This document shows positions 17,637 through 26,203 of a DNA stretch of 64,000 nucleotides, in pieces. Under the pieces are notes generated by a model. That model saw only the letters and a list, made by a program, of their open reading frames with translations, had not been told where the DNA came from and made no database searches. Position numbers and translations under genes: made by a program. This DNA comes from Apilactobacillus micheneri (GTDB taxonomy: Bacteria; Bacillota; Bacilli; Lactobacillales; Lactobacillaceae), in NCBI RefSeq assembly GCF_002993975.1, contig NZ_POSO01000001.1, positions 1 to 64,000 of the forward strand, in the 5' to 3' direction. The first letter of the stretch is position 1; every line of letters begins with the position of its first letter.

Positions 17637-18992
17637 TTAATGAACAAATATACTTAAAATTAATACCATCAATAATCCAATTACAGAAATTAAGGTTTCT
17701 AAAGTTGTCCATATCTTTAAAGTTTGTTTCACATCTAAATCAAAGTATTCTTTAAACATCCAAAATCCAGCATCATTAACATGAGATGCTGCCAATGAAC
17801 CGGCACCAATGGCAAGTGCCATTAATACAGGATTAACACTTAGAGAATGCATTAATGGTGTGACCAATCCAGCGGCAGTCATGCCTGCTACTGTAGCTGA
17901 TCCCAATGATACACGTAATATAACCGCAATTAACCATCCTAAAATGATTGGAGATAAATTAGCATGTGACATCATATCTTGAACCGCTTTACCTACTCCA
18001 CCATCAATTAAAATTTGTTTAAAAGCGGAGCCACCACCAATAACCATTAATAACATTGCAATAGATTTAATGGCTTCAGTTACCGTATTAGTAATATCTT
18101 CCATTTTTTTGCCACGATGAAAGCCCATTGACCAAATAGCAAATAACAAAGTAATTATCATCGCAATCACTGGATTTCCAATCATCGTAATAAAAGCATC
18201 AAATCCATGAGGATTAGGTTGTGCCTTTCCACCATTAAATACCATGTCATAAATAGTTGCTATGGCCATTAAGATAACTGGTAATAAGGAAGTAAATGCT
18301 GCAATTCCAAAACTAGGTGTATCTTTTAAATCATATTCTTTAATTTCGCCAAAGGCTGGTAAAGATTTCTTTACAACAAATGTTTCAGGAGCAAATTTTT
18401 TAGCTAATTTTGTGAAAATAGGACCAGCAACAATCACACCAGGAATAGCAACAATCACACCTAATAACAGCATTTGACCGATATTAGCTCCTAATGCTGA
18501 TGCCACTGCAGTTGGCGCTGGTTGGGGTGGTAAAAATCCTTGTGTAGCTGATAAAGCAGCAGCCATTGGAATTCCCAAATAAACGAATGGTACATCTGCT
18601 TCTAAAGCTACAGCAAATACAATTGGCGTTAATAATACCAATCCAACTTCAAAAAATAAGGACATTCCGATAATAAACGAGGCAACTACAATTGCAAATT
18701 GCAGCTTTCTTTTACCAAACCAACTTATTAAAGTCCTTGCAATGCGATATGACCCACCAGCATCTGAAACTAGTCGCCCAATCATAGCACCAAAACCAAA
18801 TACAATAACTAATTCGCCAAGTGATCCCCCAATTCCATTTTTTATGGAAGTCACAATGTCAGCAGGATTCATTCCCAATCCCAATGCAACTAAAACTGAC
18901 GTAACTATTAAAGAGATAAATGTATTTAGTTTACATTTAATAATCAAAAATAATAATAATAATATTCCTAATACTAAAACTATAAATGGCAT
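17637..18992 (-). CDS. gntP: gluconate:H+ symporter, GntP family
   Basis: A 451-residue transporter with about 12-14 hydrophobic segments for uptake of gluconate or a related sugar acid. Family motifs include FGFGAMIGRLVSDAGGS near residues 65-82, FLPPQPAPTAVA near 152 and GAGSLAASHVNDAGFWMFKEYF near 395-415, which are characteristic of GntP/GntT. A gluconokinase gene lies 9.5 kb away. Its upstream region carries two cre-like palindromes. Related members can carry other aldonates, so the substrate is likely but not proven. Confidence 0.9.
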   Translation of the reverse strand: MPFIVLVLGILLLLFLIIKCKLNTFISLIVTSVLVALGLGMNPADIVTSIKNGIGGSLGELVIVFGFGAMIGRLVSDAGGSYRIARTLISWFGKRKLQFAIVVASFIIGMSLFFEVGLVLLTPIVFAVALEADVPFVYLGIPMAAALSATQGFLPPQPAPTAVASALGANIGQMLLLGVIVAIPGVIVAGPIFTKLAKKFAPETFVVKKSLPAFGEIKEYDLKDTPSFGIAAFTSLLPVILMAIATIYDMVFNGGKAQPNPHGFDAFITMIGNPVIAMIITLLFAIWSMGFHRGKKMEDITNTVTEAIKSIAMLLMVIGGGSAFKQILIDGGVGKAVQDMMSHANLSPIILGWLIAVILRVSLGSATVAGMTAAGLVTPLMHSLSVNPVLMALAIGAGSLAASHVNDAGFWMFKEYFDLDVKQTLKIWTTLETLISVIGLLMVLILSIFVH

Positions 18993-19022
18993 GCTTAATT
19001 ACTCCCTTATGTTTTATTTTCT

Positions 19023-19036
19023 TGAAAGCGCTTTAT
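19023..19036. promoter_or_regulatory. cre-like site upstream of gntP
   Basis: TGAAAGCGCTTTAT is nearly palindromic around the central CG and matches 12 of 14 positions of the CcpA consensus TGWAANCGNTNWCA. It lies about 30 bases from the gntP start codon. Confidence 0.55.
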
Positions 19037-19074
19037 ATTTAATAAAAATAATAATATCATATTATCAAAAATAA

Positions 19075-19088
19075 TGAAACCGATTTCA
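19075..19088. promoter_or_regulatory. cre / LacI-family operator between gntP and the GRP transporter
   Basis: TGAAACCGATTTCA fits TGWAANCGNTNWCA at all 14 positions and is near-palindromic. Position between divergent sugar-uptake genes fits catabolite repression by CcpA, though another LacI-family regulator would bind a similar site. Confidence 0.7.
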
Positions 19089-19238
19089 TAGCTTATTTTA
19101 CAATTTGAATTTATTATGTGTTATATTGTTATGAGAAGCATTATCATTGTGCGAATAATATTTTAATTAATTTCTATATATAATCATTTTAATTTATGAT
19201 ATTATTTTTAAATATCTTTAAATGGAGGAGGAAGAATT

Positions 19239-20117
19239 TTGAGCGCTATTGCTTTATTAGTTGGTCTAGGACCAGTTTTAGGATGGGGATTATTCCCTAC
19301 TGTATCTGCCAAATTTGGTGGTAAGCCTACAAATCAAATTGTTGGTGCCACATTTGGTACTCTTATTTTTGCTTTTGTTTACTTATTAATTTCTGGTAAT
19401 TCTATTCCAATGGGATCTAAATTTGTTTTATCACTAATTTCTGGTGCTGGATGGTCTTTTGGACAAATCATGTCTTTTAAGTCATTTAAGTTAATTGGAT
19501 CATCTCGTGTAATGCCAATTACCACCGCTTTACAATTAATTGCTACTGCATTGTGGGGAGTTTTCGCACTAGGCGATTGGGCTGGAACAACTAGCAGAAT
19601 CATTGGATTTATCGCTTTAATAGTAATTATTATTGGTGCTACTATGACTGCTTGGCAAGAACATCCCGATAAACAAGGATCAAAAGATTTAAGAAACGCA
19701 GTTGTATTATTATTAATTGGTGTTATTGGTTACTGGTTATACTCTGCTGCACCACAAGCTGCTCAAATAAATGGTAAAGAAGCATTTTTACCACAAGCTC
19801 TTGGAATGTTTATAACGGCCGTTATTTACTGCTTAATTAATATTAAAAAAGATAATGTATTTAAACAAAAAGAATCATATTTACAAATTATTTCTGGATT
19901 CTTCTTTGCTTTTGCTGCATTAACTTACTTAATTTCTGCACAACCTGATATGAACGGTTTAGCTACTGGATTTGTGCTTTCACAAACATCAGTGGTATTA
20001 GCCACATTAACTGGTGTTTACTTCTTACATGAAAGTAAAACAAGAAAAGAACTAGTCGTTACATTATTAGGTTTAATACTAATTGTTGCTGCAGCTACTG
20101 CTACTGCATTCTTATAA
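19239..20117 (+). CDS. GRP-family sugar uptake protein (glucose/ribose porter)
   Basis: A 292-residue membrane protein with ten predicted helices in the drug/metabolite transporter fold. It matches the GlcU/RbsU group: start AIALLVGLGPVLGWGLFPTV, then GAGWSFGQIMSFKSFKLIGSSRVMPI in helix 3-4 region, and LSQTSVVLATLTGVYFLHE near residue 247. It would take up glucose or ribose by proton symport, independent of the PTS. TTG start with GGAGGAGG. Divergent from gntP with a shared 246-base control region holding cre-like sites. Substrate is uncertain. Confidence 0.85.
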   Translation: MSAIALLVGLGPVLGWGLFPTVSAKFGGKPTNQIVGATFGTLIFAFVYLLISGNSIPMGSKFVLSLISGAGWSFGQIMSFKSFKLIGSSRVMPITTALQLIATALWGVFALGDWAGTTSRIIGFIALIVIIIGATMTAWQEHPDKQGSKDLRNAVVLLLIGVIGYWLYSAAPQAAQINGKEAFLPQALGMFITAVIYCLINIKKDNVFKQKESYLQIISGFFFAFAALTYLISAQPDMNGLATGFVLSQTSVVLATLTGVYFLHESKTRKELVVTLLGLILIVAAATATAFL

Positions 20118-20127
20118 AAGATAAATT

Positions 20128-20157
20128 AAAAGGACGCCCGTAAAGGCGCCCTTTTTT
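20128..20157. terminator. terminator after the GRP transporter
   Basis: AAGGACGCC and GGCGCCCTT pair with one mismatch around a six-base loop, followed by TTTTTT on the plus strand. A shorter T-tract on the other side could also serve the converging pst operon. Confidence 0.85.
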
Positions 20158-20162
20158 ATTTT

Positions 20163-20876
20163 CTAATTTAAAATATATCCAAATCCTCTAACCGTTTTAA
20201 TAAAAACATTATTTCCAGGTAATGCCTTTAACTTATCTCTTAAATGACTAACATGCATATCAACAATCCTTGAAGATATAAATAAATCTGCATCATTCCC
20301 ATCTTCTCGCCAAACACCTCTAAAAATTTGTTCTCGGCTTAGAACTTGGTCATGATGACGAACCATATAATAAAAAATATTAAATTCTTTAGGTGTTAAA
20401 TCCATTTTTGTTCCCAAATATTTAACTTGAAAATGTTTTAAACTAATTTCAAAATCTTTATAAATATATTTTTTAAAATTATTAATATTCTCTGAAACTA
20501 ACCTTTTATATAATTCAATTAAGTGAATAGTTCGTAGCAAAATTCTGTCTGCATTCAAAACGTTAGTAATATAGTCATCAACCTTTAAGGCAAAAAGTTT
20601 TCGCTCATCTGCTTCAATGTAATCAGAGGCACTAATAATAACGGGTTTAGAAAAGTTATCTCTAATCTTGCTAATAAATTCTAAATTTTTTTTAAAGTCA
20701 TCTTTAACTGATAAATCATAAATAACAGCAGCATCTTTATCTTTTTTTAAGAATAAATCTAAATCATCCATATCTGGGTTACTCAAATTATTAACAAAGA
20801 ATCCTTTATCTGCAGCTGAATGACTAATTTCAGATGACCATTTTAAATTATTAGTAATTAGTAGAATACTATTCAT
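20163..20876 (-). CDS. PhoP/OmpR-like response regulator with a degenerate receiver
   Basis: A 237-residue regulator: receiver-like domain (1-120) and winged-helix DNA-binding domain (about 140-237, MDLTPKEFNIFYYMVRH ... IKTVRGFGYIL). Asp54 at the phosphorylation position and Ser82 are present. The paired acidic residues that bind Mg2+ are replaced by Asn9-Asn10, and the conserved Lys of the DDYxTKP motif is Asn105. Such receivers usually are not controlled by normal phosphorylation. It is the last gene of the pst operon and no histidine kinase gene accompanies it. A role in controlling pst through the Pho boxes at 25978-26016 is inference. Confidence 0.88.
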   Translation of the reverse strand: MNSILLITNNLKWSSEISHSAADKGFFVNNLSNPDMDDLDLFLKKDKDAAVIYDLSVKDDFKKNLEFISKIRDNFSKPVIISASDYIEADERKLFALKVDDYITNVLNADRILLRTIHLIELYKRLVSENINNFKKYIYKDFEISLKHFQVKYLGTKMDLTPKEFNIFYYMVRHHDQVLSREQIFRGVWREDGNDADLFISSRIVDMHVSHLRDKLKALPGNNVFIKTVRGFGYILN

Positions 20877-20896
20877 AGTGATGCTTCACTTCCCGT

Positions 20897-21604
20897 TTAT
20901 TTAATATCTTTTTTAATTTCTTCCGCAATAAGATCTGGCTCTATTTTACCAGGATTGAGTTCAACTATCTTACCAGTTGAATTATAAACAATCCACTCTG
21001 ATAAATTTACGATATGATCGCCAATTCTTTCAAGTAGTCGAACAACCATTAAATAGCTGCTAACTAATTCAATTTTGTTATTATCTTTTTCAATATCTGT
21101 AATAATGATATTTTTAGCTAAAACAAATTTTTTATCTATCAATAAATCTTCTTCAGCTATTAAACGGGCAGCTTGTTCATCTTCATGTACATAAGCATCT
21201 AATGATGATTCCAACATTCCTCTAATTTTTAAAGACATCTGAGAAATTGAGGCATTAACGTCAGGCATTCTATTTTCAGTCTTTAGTCTTAATGTCTCTC
21301 TAGCAATTGTGGAGGCATGATCACCAATTCTCTCCAAGTCAGAGCTAGCCTTTAATAAAGAAATAATTGCTCTAAAATTATTTGCAACTGGTTGTTTTAA
21401 AGCAATTAAATTTAAAGATTCTTTTTCTAAATCAACTTCTTCATCATTCACCTTAGTATCTTTTTCAACAATTTTTCTGGCTAATTTTTGATCGTTATCT
21501 GTAAAGGATTTAATTGATTGATATATTTGATCGCTAACCGTGATGCCCATTTTCATATAAGTACGTTGTAATTTCTTTAACTCTTTTAAAAATGAATCAT
21601 TCAT
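20897..21604 (-). CDS. phoU: phosphate transport regulator PhoU
   Basis: An all-helical cytoplasmic protein of 235 residues made of two PhoU repeats; ERIGDHASTIARE and ERIGDHIVNLSEW are the paired metal-binding E/D-x-x-D motifs. PhoU dampens phosphate uptake and links the Pst transporter to PhoR-PhoP signalling. The ATG at 21604 has AGGAGG nine bases upstream; an ATG nine codons earlier overlaps the pstB2 end. Here it sits between pstB2 and an orphan regulator with no PhoR in sight, so its signalling partner is unclear. Confidence 0.93.
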   Translation of the reverse strand: MNDSFLKELKKLQRTYMKMGITVSDQIYQSIKSFTDNDQKLARKIVEKDTKVNDEEVDLEKESLNLIALKQPVANNFRAIISLLKASSDLERIGDHASTIARETLRLKTENRMPDVNASISQMSLKIRGMLESSLDAYVHEDEQAARLIAEEDLLIDKKFVLAKNIIITDIEKDNNKIELVSSYLMVVRLLERIGDHIVNLSEWIVYNSTGKIVELNPGKIEPDLIAEEIKKDIK

Positions 21605-21617
21605 AATAATGAACCTC

Positions 21618-22373
21618 CTAACCAAATTCACCGTTCAAGTAGTCACTCGTTTTTTTGTTTGATGGATTTACAAACATTTTTTGCGTTGAATCATATTCAA
21701 TTAGATCACCATTTAATAAGAATGCTGTTTTATCAGAAATTCTCGAAGCTTGTTGCATATTATGAGTAACCATAATAATTGTGAAATCTTTTTTTAGTTT
21801 AACCAATGTATTTTCAATTTTAGAACTAGATATTGGATCAAGTGCACTAGTTGGTTCATCCATTAAAATAATTTTAGGTTTGACTGCTAATACACGAGCA
21901 ATACAAATTCTTTGTTGCTGACCACCTGAAAAAGATAGAGCACTTTTATTAAGATTATCTTTTACTTCATCCCATACCGCAGCTTCCTTTAAGCTTTCTT
22001 CTACAATCTTATCAATTTTATTTTTATTTTTAATACCCGCAAGTTTTAATCCATATGCTACATTATCATAAACAGAAAATGGAAATGGATTGGGTTGTTG
22101 AAACACCATGCCAATAGTTTTACGAAGTTCTGTTAAATCTATTGATGGTGAATAAATATCTTTGCCTTCAAATTTAAAGCTACCATTAATAGTTACATTG
22201 GGTCGCAAATCATTCATACGATTTAAACATCTCAAAAGTGTGGATTTACCACAACCAGAAGGCCCAATTAAAGCAGTGATTTCATTTTCATTGAAGTTTA
22301 AGTCAAACCCATGCAAAGCTTCACTTTCACCATAGTATAAATGTAAATTTTTAATTTGCAAAATACCAGTCAT
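21618..22373 (-). CDS. pstB2: phosphate ABC transporter ATPase PstB (second copy)
   Basis: A 251-residue ABC ATPase powering phosphate import. Walker [10 protein letters not shown] near residue 36, Q-loop QQPNPFPF, signature [10 protein letters not shown], Walker [13 protein letters not shown] and the switch His in VTHNMQQ are all intact. It is the second of two adjacent pstB paralogues, a common arrangement in lactobacilli. The pair either forms a heterodimer or serves under different conditions. Nine bases after pstB1. Confidence 0.95.
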   Translation of the reverse strand: MTGILQIKNLHLYYGESEALHGFDLNFNENEITALIGPSGCGKSTLLRCLNRMNDLRPNVTINGSFKFEGKDIYSPSIDLTELRKTIGMVFQQPNPFPFSVYDNVAYGLKLAGIKNKNKIDKIVEESLKEAAVWDEVKDNLNKSALSFSGGQQQRICIARVLAVKPKIILMDEPTSALDPISSSKIENTLVKLKKDFTIIMVTHNMQQASRISDKTAFLLNGDLIEYDSTQKMFVNPSNKKTSDYLNGEFG

Positions 22374-22382
22374 ATTATCACC

Positions 22383-23177
22383 TTATCCAAAATTACCAGA
22401 AATATAATCTTCAGTTGCTTGCATTTTAGGAGTTGTAAAGATACTAGCAGTTTTATCAAATTCTAGAACATGTCCTGAATGAAAAAATGCAGTATAATCA
22501 CTTACTCGAGAAGCTTGTTGCATATTATGAGTAACTATAATTACTGTATATTTAGATTTTAAGCTTTTTAAAGTTTCTTCAATTTTAACAGTTGAAATTG
22601 GATCTAAAGCACTAGCTGGTTCATCTAATAATAAAATATCAGGTTGCATAGAAATTGTTCTGGCTATACATAACCTTTGTGCTTGTCCACCAGATAGAGA
22701 AAGTGCACTGTTATCCAATTTGTCTTTTACTTCATCCCATAATGCAGCTTCTTTTAAACTGTTTTCCACCCTTCTGTTTAATTCATTTTTATCTTTAATT
22801 CCATGTTTTTTAAGCGCAAATGTAATATTATCACGAATAGTTTTTGCAAAAGGATTAGGTCTTTGAAAAACCATTCCAATTTGTTTTCTAACCTCATAAA
22901 CATTAACTTTTTTACTATTAATATCAACATCACGATACATAATATTACCATCAACATTGGCAATAGAATCGTTCATTCGATTAAGACATCTTAAAAAGGT
23001 TGATTTACCAGAACCAGAAGATCCAATTAATGCTGTGATACTAAATCTAGGAAAAGCTAAATTAACATCAAAGATGGATTGATGATCACCGTAAAAAACA
23101 TCAATACTATCAGTAACAATTGCTTTTTCATTATCAAATTTGGCAATAAAGTTTTCATTTAGATTATATTCTTTCAT
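22383..23177 (-). CDS. pstB1: phosphate ABC transporter ATPase PstB (first copy)
   Basis: A 264-residue ABC ATPase with Walker A GSSGSGKST, QRPNPFAK Q-loop, LSLSGGQAQR signature, LLLDEPASALD Walker B and VTHNMQQ switch. It carries about 15 extra N-terminal residues compared with pstB2. The LSGG-region differs (GQAQR against GQQQR), and the Walker B Ala in DEPASALD is the usual variant in PstB1. It follows pstA by 13 bases in the same operon. Confidence 0.95.
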   Translation of the reverse strand: MKEYNLNENFIAKFDNEKAIVTDSIDVFYGDHQSIFDVNLAFPRFSITALIGSSGSGKSTFLRCLNRMNDSIANVDGNIMYRDVDINSKKVNVYEVRKQIGMVFQRPNPFAKTIRDNITFALKKHGIKDKNELNRRVENSLKEAALWDEVKDKLDNSALSLSGGQAQRLCIARTISMQPDILLLDEPASALDPISTVKIEETLKSLKSKYTVIIVTHNMQQASRVSDYTAFFHSGHVLEFDKTASIFTTPKMQATEDYISGNFG

Positions 23178-23190
23178 TATTAACCCTCAT

Positions 23191-24078
23191 TTAAAAATTA
23201 GAAGTCATCTTTTTGTATAAACGATTTCCTATCCAATGTGCTAATAAATTAAATAACAATATTAAAATAATTAATACTGCTGATGATCCACTAGAAACTA
23301 GATTGGCATCTGGAGTTATCCCTTCAGAATTAACCTTCCAAATGTGAACAGCTAATGTTTCAGCTGGTCTCATTGGATTTAAAAAACTTGAAGAAGAGAA
23401 AATATTCCAATTAGTATAATCAATTATTGGAGCACTTTGACCAGCAGTATAAATTAAAGCAGCTGCTTCTCCAAAAACTCTTCCAGCACTTAAAATAATG
23501 CCCGTAATAATTCCAGGGACGGCTGCTGGTAGAATGATACCTGTAATTGTTTTCCACTGTGACAATCCTAATGACAAACCGGCTTCTCTTTGTAAGTGTG
23601 ATACAGATTTTAACGAATTTTCAATATTCCTTGTCAATAAAGGTAAATTGAAAAATGTTAAAGCAATTGCACCTGACAAAATAGAAAATCCAATGTGCAT
23701 TTGAACTACAAATAATAAGTAACAAAATAATCCAACCACGACTGAAGGTAGCGAACTTAAAACTTCAATTGTGGTTCTAATAACCTCTGTAATCCAATTT
23801 TTGAGTGCATATTCGGCCAAATATATTCCTGACCCTAAAGCAATAGGAAAAGAAAGACACAATGTTAAAAACAACAAGTAAACAGAATTGAATAATTGAT
23901 CTCTAATTCCACCGCCAGATAAAAAAGATTGTGATTTGGAAGTTAAAAAATGCCATGAAATATGAGGTACACCTGTTACTAATATATAACCAATCAATGA
24001 TACTAAAATTGCAACTACGATTGCTACGAATGTATAAATCAATCCAATCGCAATTTTATTCGTTGTTTTTGGATTCAT
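23191..24078 (-). CDS. pstA: phosphate ABC transporter permease PstA
   Basis: One of two membrane subunits of the phosphate importer, 295 residues with six hydrophobic segments. The ATPase-coupling EAA loop appears as REAGLSLGLSQWKTITGIILPAA near residues 160-180. GIYLAEYAL and SLPSVVVGLFCYLLF are typical PstA motifs. Its start overlaps the pstC stop by one base. Confidence 0.94.
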   Translation of the reverse strand: MNPKTTNKIAIGLIYTFVAIVVAILVSLIGYILVTGVPHISWHFLTSKSQSFLSGGGIRDQLFNSVYLLFLTLCLSFPIALGSGIYLAEYALKNWITEVIRTTIEVLSSLPSVVVGLFCYLLFVVQMHIGFSILSGAIALTFFNLPLLTRNIENSLKSVSHLQREAGLSLGLSQWKTITGIILPAAVPGIITGIILSAGRVFGEAAALIYTAGQSAPIIDYTNWNIFSSSSFLNPMRPAETLAVHIWKVNSEGITPDANLVSSGSSAVLIILILLFNLLAHWIGNRLYKKMTSNF

Positions 24079-24995
24079 TACTTAATACTTCCTCTCTTTC
24101 CAATCATTTTTACAATAATATTGAAAACTAATGACATTAAAAGTAAGACTAATGCTAATGACCAAAGAGCGTTGTTGCCTAAAGTCCCCATAACAGTATT
24201 ACCAATTCCAGTCGTTAATTGACTAGTTAAAGTAGATGCTGGTGTAATTAAATTTTTAGGCATTAAAGTAGCATTACCAATAACCATTTGAACAGCTAAT
24301 GCTTCTCCAAATGCCCTTGCCATTCCAAAAATGATTGCTGTTAAGATTCCAGGAGTTGCCGCTCTTAATATAACCTTATAAATTGTTTGCCAACGAGTTG
24401 CACCTAATGCCAAAGAAGCATCTGATAAATATTTTGGCACTGCATTTAAACTATCAACAGTTAAAGATGTAATCGTAGGTAATACCATAACGAATAATAC
24501 TAATGTGGCTGATAGAATTCCAAAGCCAGTACCCCCAAATAAATGACGATTCATTGGCACAATGATAGTTAATCCCAAAAATCCATAAACTACTGATGGA
24601 ATTCCCACTAGCATTTCAATAATTATTTGTAAAAATTTGCGACCTTTTTTAGGAGCAATCACTGACATATATATTCCAATCGCTATAGCAAATGGTGTCG
24701 CTAAAATTGCTGATAAAATGGTTACCCCAAATGAAGTAATTATCATAGGCAATGCTCCTACTTCAGGCTTGCCATCTTTACCAATTGAGGAAGGTGACCA
24801 ATCTTGTTTGGTTAAAAAATCCCAAATATTAACATTATTTTGGGTAAATGTAGATAAACCCTTTGAAATAATAAAATATAGGATTAAAGAGACTAATAAA
24901 ATAATAAATCCAATACTAAGATAACTAATACTCTTACCTAATTTATCTTGTCTAGTCTCTTTAGATGACCTTAATAGTTTTTTCTTTATTTCCAT
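24078..24995 (-). CDS. pstC: phosphate ABC transporter permease PstC
   Basis: Membrane subunit, 305 residues, with an N-terminal basic cytoplasmic tail and six membrane helices. The EAA loop reads DASLALGATRWQTIYKVIL; GIPSVVYGFLGL is the PstC counterpart of the PstA motif. It follows pstS with a 60-base gap and overlaps pstA by one base, so the subunits are probably made in step. Confidence 0.94.
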   Translation of the reverse strand: MEIKKKLLRSSKETRQDKLGKSISYLSIGFIILLVSLILYFIISKGLSTFTQNNVNIWDFLTKQDWSPSSIGKDGKPEVGALPMIITSFGVTILSAILATPFAIAIGIYMSVIAPKKGRKFLQIIIEMLVGIPSVVYGFLGLTIIVPMNRHLFGGTGFGILSATLVLFVMVLPTITSLTVDSLNAVPKYLSDASLALGATRWQTIYKVILRAATPGILTAIIFGMARAFGEALAVQMVIGNATLMPKNLITPASTLTSQLTTGIGNTVMGTLGNNALWSLALVLLLMSLVFNIIVKMIGKRGSIK

Positions 24996-25055
24996 GTTTT
25001 ATCCTCCATAAACGAAAATGAAGGATCAAATTTATCCAACATTTTCATCTAAAGT

Positions 25056-25922
25056 TTATTTAACTATTTGATTATTAGCATCTTTAGTAACCTTCATATT
25101 ATGAATACTAATGTAACCTAGTTTCTTAACTAAATTATTTTGAACCTCTTTTGAATTTATATAATCTATAAATGCTTTTGTTGATTTATCAATATTTTTA
25201 TTAGTGTACATATGTTCATATGACCAGATTTTCCAAGAATTGTCTTCAACATTTTTATCATTTGGTTTTACATTATCAATTGAAATTGGTTGAAGCGTAT
25301 TATCATCCATAAATGAAAATGCTAAATAACTGATTGCTCCAGGCGTACTTGAAACAATCTTCTTTACAGTTCCATTGGAGTCTTGTTCTTGTGATTTAAT
25401 TGCAGATTTTCCTTTTAAAACATCGGCTTCAAATGTTTTTCTAGTTCCACTTCCTTTAACCCTATTAATTACTTTAATTTGCTGATCTTTTCCACCAACT
25501 TGTTTCCAATTGGTTACTTTACCCGTGAAAATATCACTTAGCTGTTTCATAGATAAATTTTTCACACCAACAGCTTTATTAACAACTGGTGCCATTCCAA
25601 TAACAGCTACCTTATGATCAATCATCTTTTTTGCATCAATGCCGTTTTGATTCTCAGCAAATACATCAGAATTACCAATTGTTACTGCCTTTGATTGTAG
25701 TTGACTTAAACCGGTTCCTGAACCACCGCCTTGAACAGTGATTGATATATTATCATTATTTTGTTGATATTCATTAGCAGTTTCTTCAACTAAGGGTTGT
25801 AAAGCTGTCGAACCTACTGCAGTTATTTTTGACTTGGAAGTATTACTACCGCAGGCTGTTAAAACAAGACCAGAAATAATCATAATAGAAATAATGGATA
25901 CAAACTTTTTAACATTTAACAT
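25056..25922 (-). CDS. pstS: phosphate-binding lipoprotein PstS
   Basis: The extracellular phosphate receptor of the Pst system, 288 residues. A lipoprotein signal peptide ends in LTAC with Cys24 as the lipidated residue. The phosphate-site motifs AVGSTALQPL and GGGSGTGLSQL lie in the first lobe, and VKGSGTRKTFE in the second. Start ATG at 25922 has GGGAGG; an ATG eight codons upstream would place that motif inside the gene. First gene of the operon, directly under Pho-box control sites. Confidence 0.95.
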   Translation of the reverse strand: MLNVKKFVSIISIMIISGLVLTACGSNTSKSKITAVGSTALQPLVEETANEYQQNNDNISITVQGGGSGTGLSQLQSKAVTIGNSDVFAENQNGIDAKKMIDHKVAVIGMAPVVNKAVGVKNLSMKQLSDIFTGKVTNWKQVGGKDQQIKVINRVKGSGTRKTFEADVLKGKSAIKSQEQDSNGTVKKIVSSTPGAISYLAFSFMDDNTLQPISIDNVKPNDKNVEDNSWKIWSYEHMYTNKNIDKSTKAFIDYINSKEVQNNLVKKLGYISIHNMKVTKDANNQIVK

Positions 25923-25962
25923 AATGAAGCCTCCCATATGAATCAATCTAATTTACAAACAA

Positions 25963-26016
25963 AGTATAGCAAGGGTTTGTAAATATAATATGGTTTTTAT
26001 GTAAAATTATTGTAAA
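25963..26016 (-). promoter_or_regulatory. Pho boxes and promoter of the pst operon
   Basis: On the minus strand TTTACA occurs at 26011-26016, 26000-26005 and 25978-25983, with a degenerate ACCATA at 25989-25994: four units phased exactly 11 bases apart. This is the Firmicutes PhoP-binding arrangement (TTAACA-like repeats at 11-bp intervals). A TATACT -10 box follows at 25963-25968, and there is no good -35 box, as expected of an activator-dependent promoter. Confidence 0.8.
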
Positions 26017-26028
26017 TTTATTTGGAAA

Positions 26029-26066
26029 TAAAAAAAGCTGCTCATTAAATTAATGAACAGCTTTAA
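26029..26066 (-). terminator. terminator after tRNA-Arg
   Basis: On the minus strand AAAGCTGTTCATTAA pairs with TTTAATGAGCAGCTTT and is followed by seven T. It closes the helicase-tRNA unit just upstream of the pst control region. Confidence 0.88.
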
Positions 26067-26081
26067 AAATTAAGTTTAAAA

Positions 26082-26154
26082 TGACCTCACTCGGACTTGA
26101 ACCGAGATCAGCCGCTTAGGAGGCGGTCGCCCTATCCAGTTGTGCTATGAGGCC
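26082..26154 (-). tRNA. tRNA-Arg (anticodon CCT)
   Basis: A 73-base cloverleaf on the minus strand: acceptor GGCCTCA/TGAGGTC, D-arm, anticodon stem CCGC/GCGG with loop CTCCTAA (anticodon CCT, reads AGG), and T-loop GTTCAAG. No CCA is encoded after the discriminator A. It lies just downstream of the DEAD-box helicase gene. Confidence 0.96.
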
Positions 26155-26203
26155 ATTTGCAACATTTATAATTGTCGCATTTAATAAACACAAAGTAAAG
26201 ACA

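Noticed and set aside
21618-23177. Two adjacent pstB genes as a recent tandem duplication.
   Set aside because: The proteins are clearly diverged in the N-terminus and signature region, and the paired pstB1-pstB2 arrangement is common in Firmicutes.
20163-25922. Pst operon as a horizontally acquired island next to tRNA-Arg.
   Set aside because: No integrase, no repeated tRNA 3' end and base composition like the neighbours; nothing supports integration at the tRNA.
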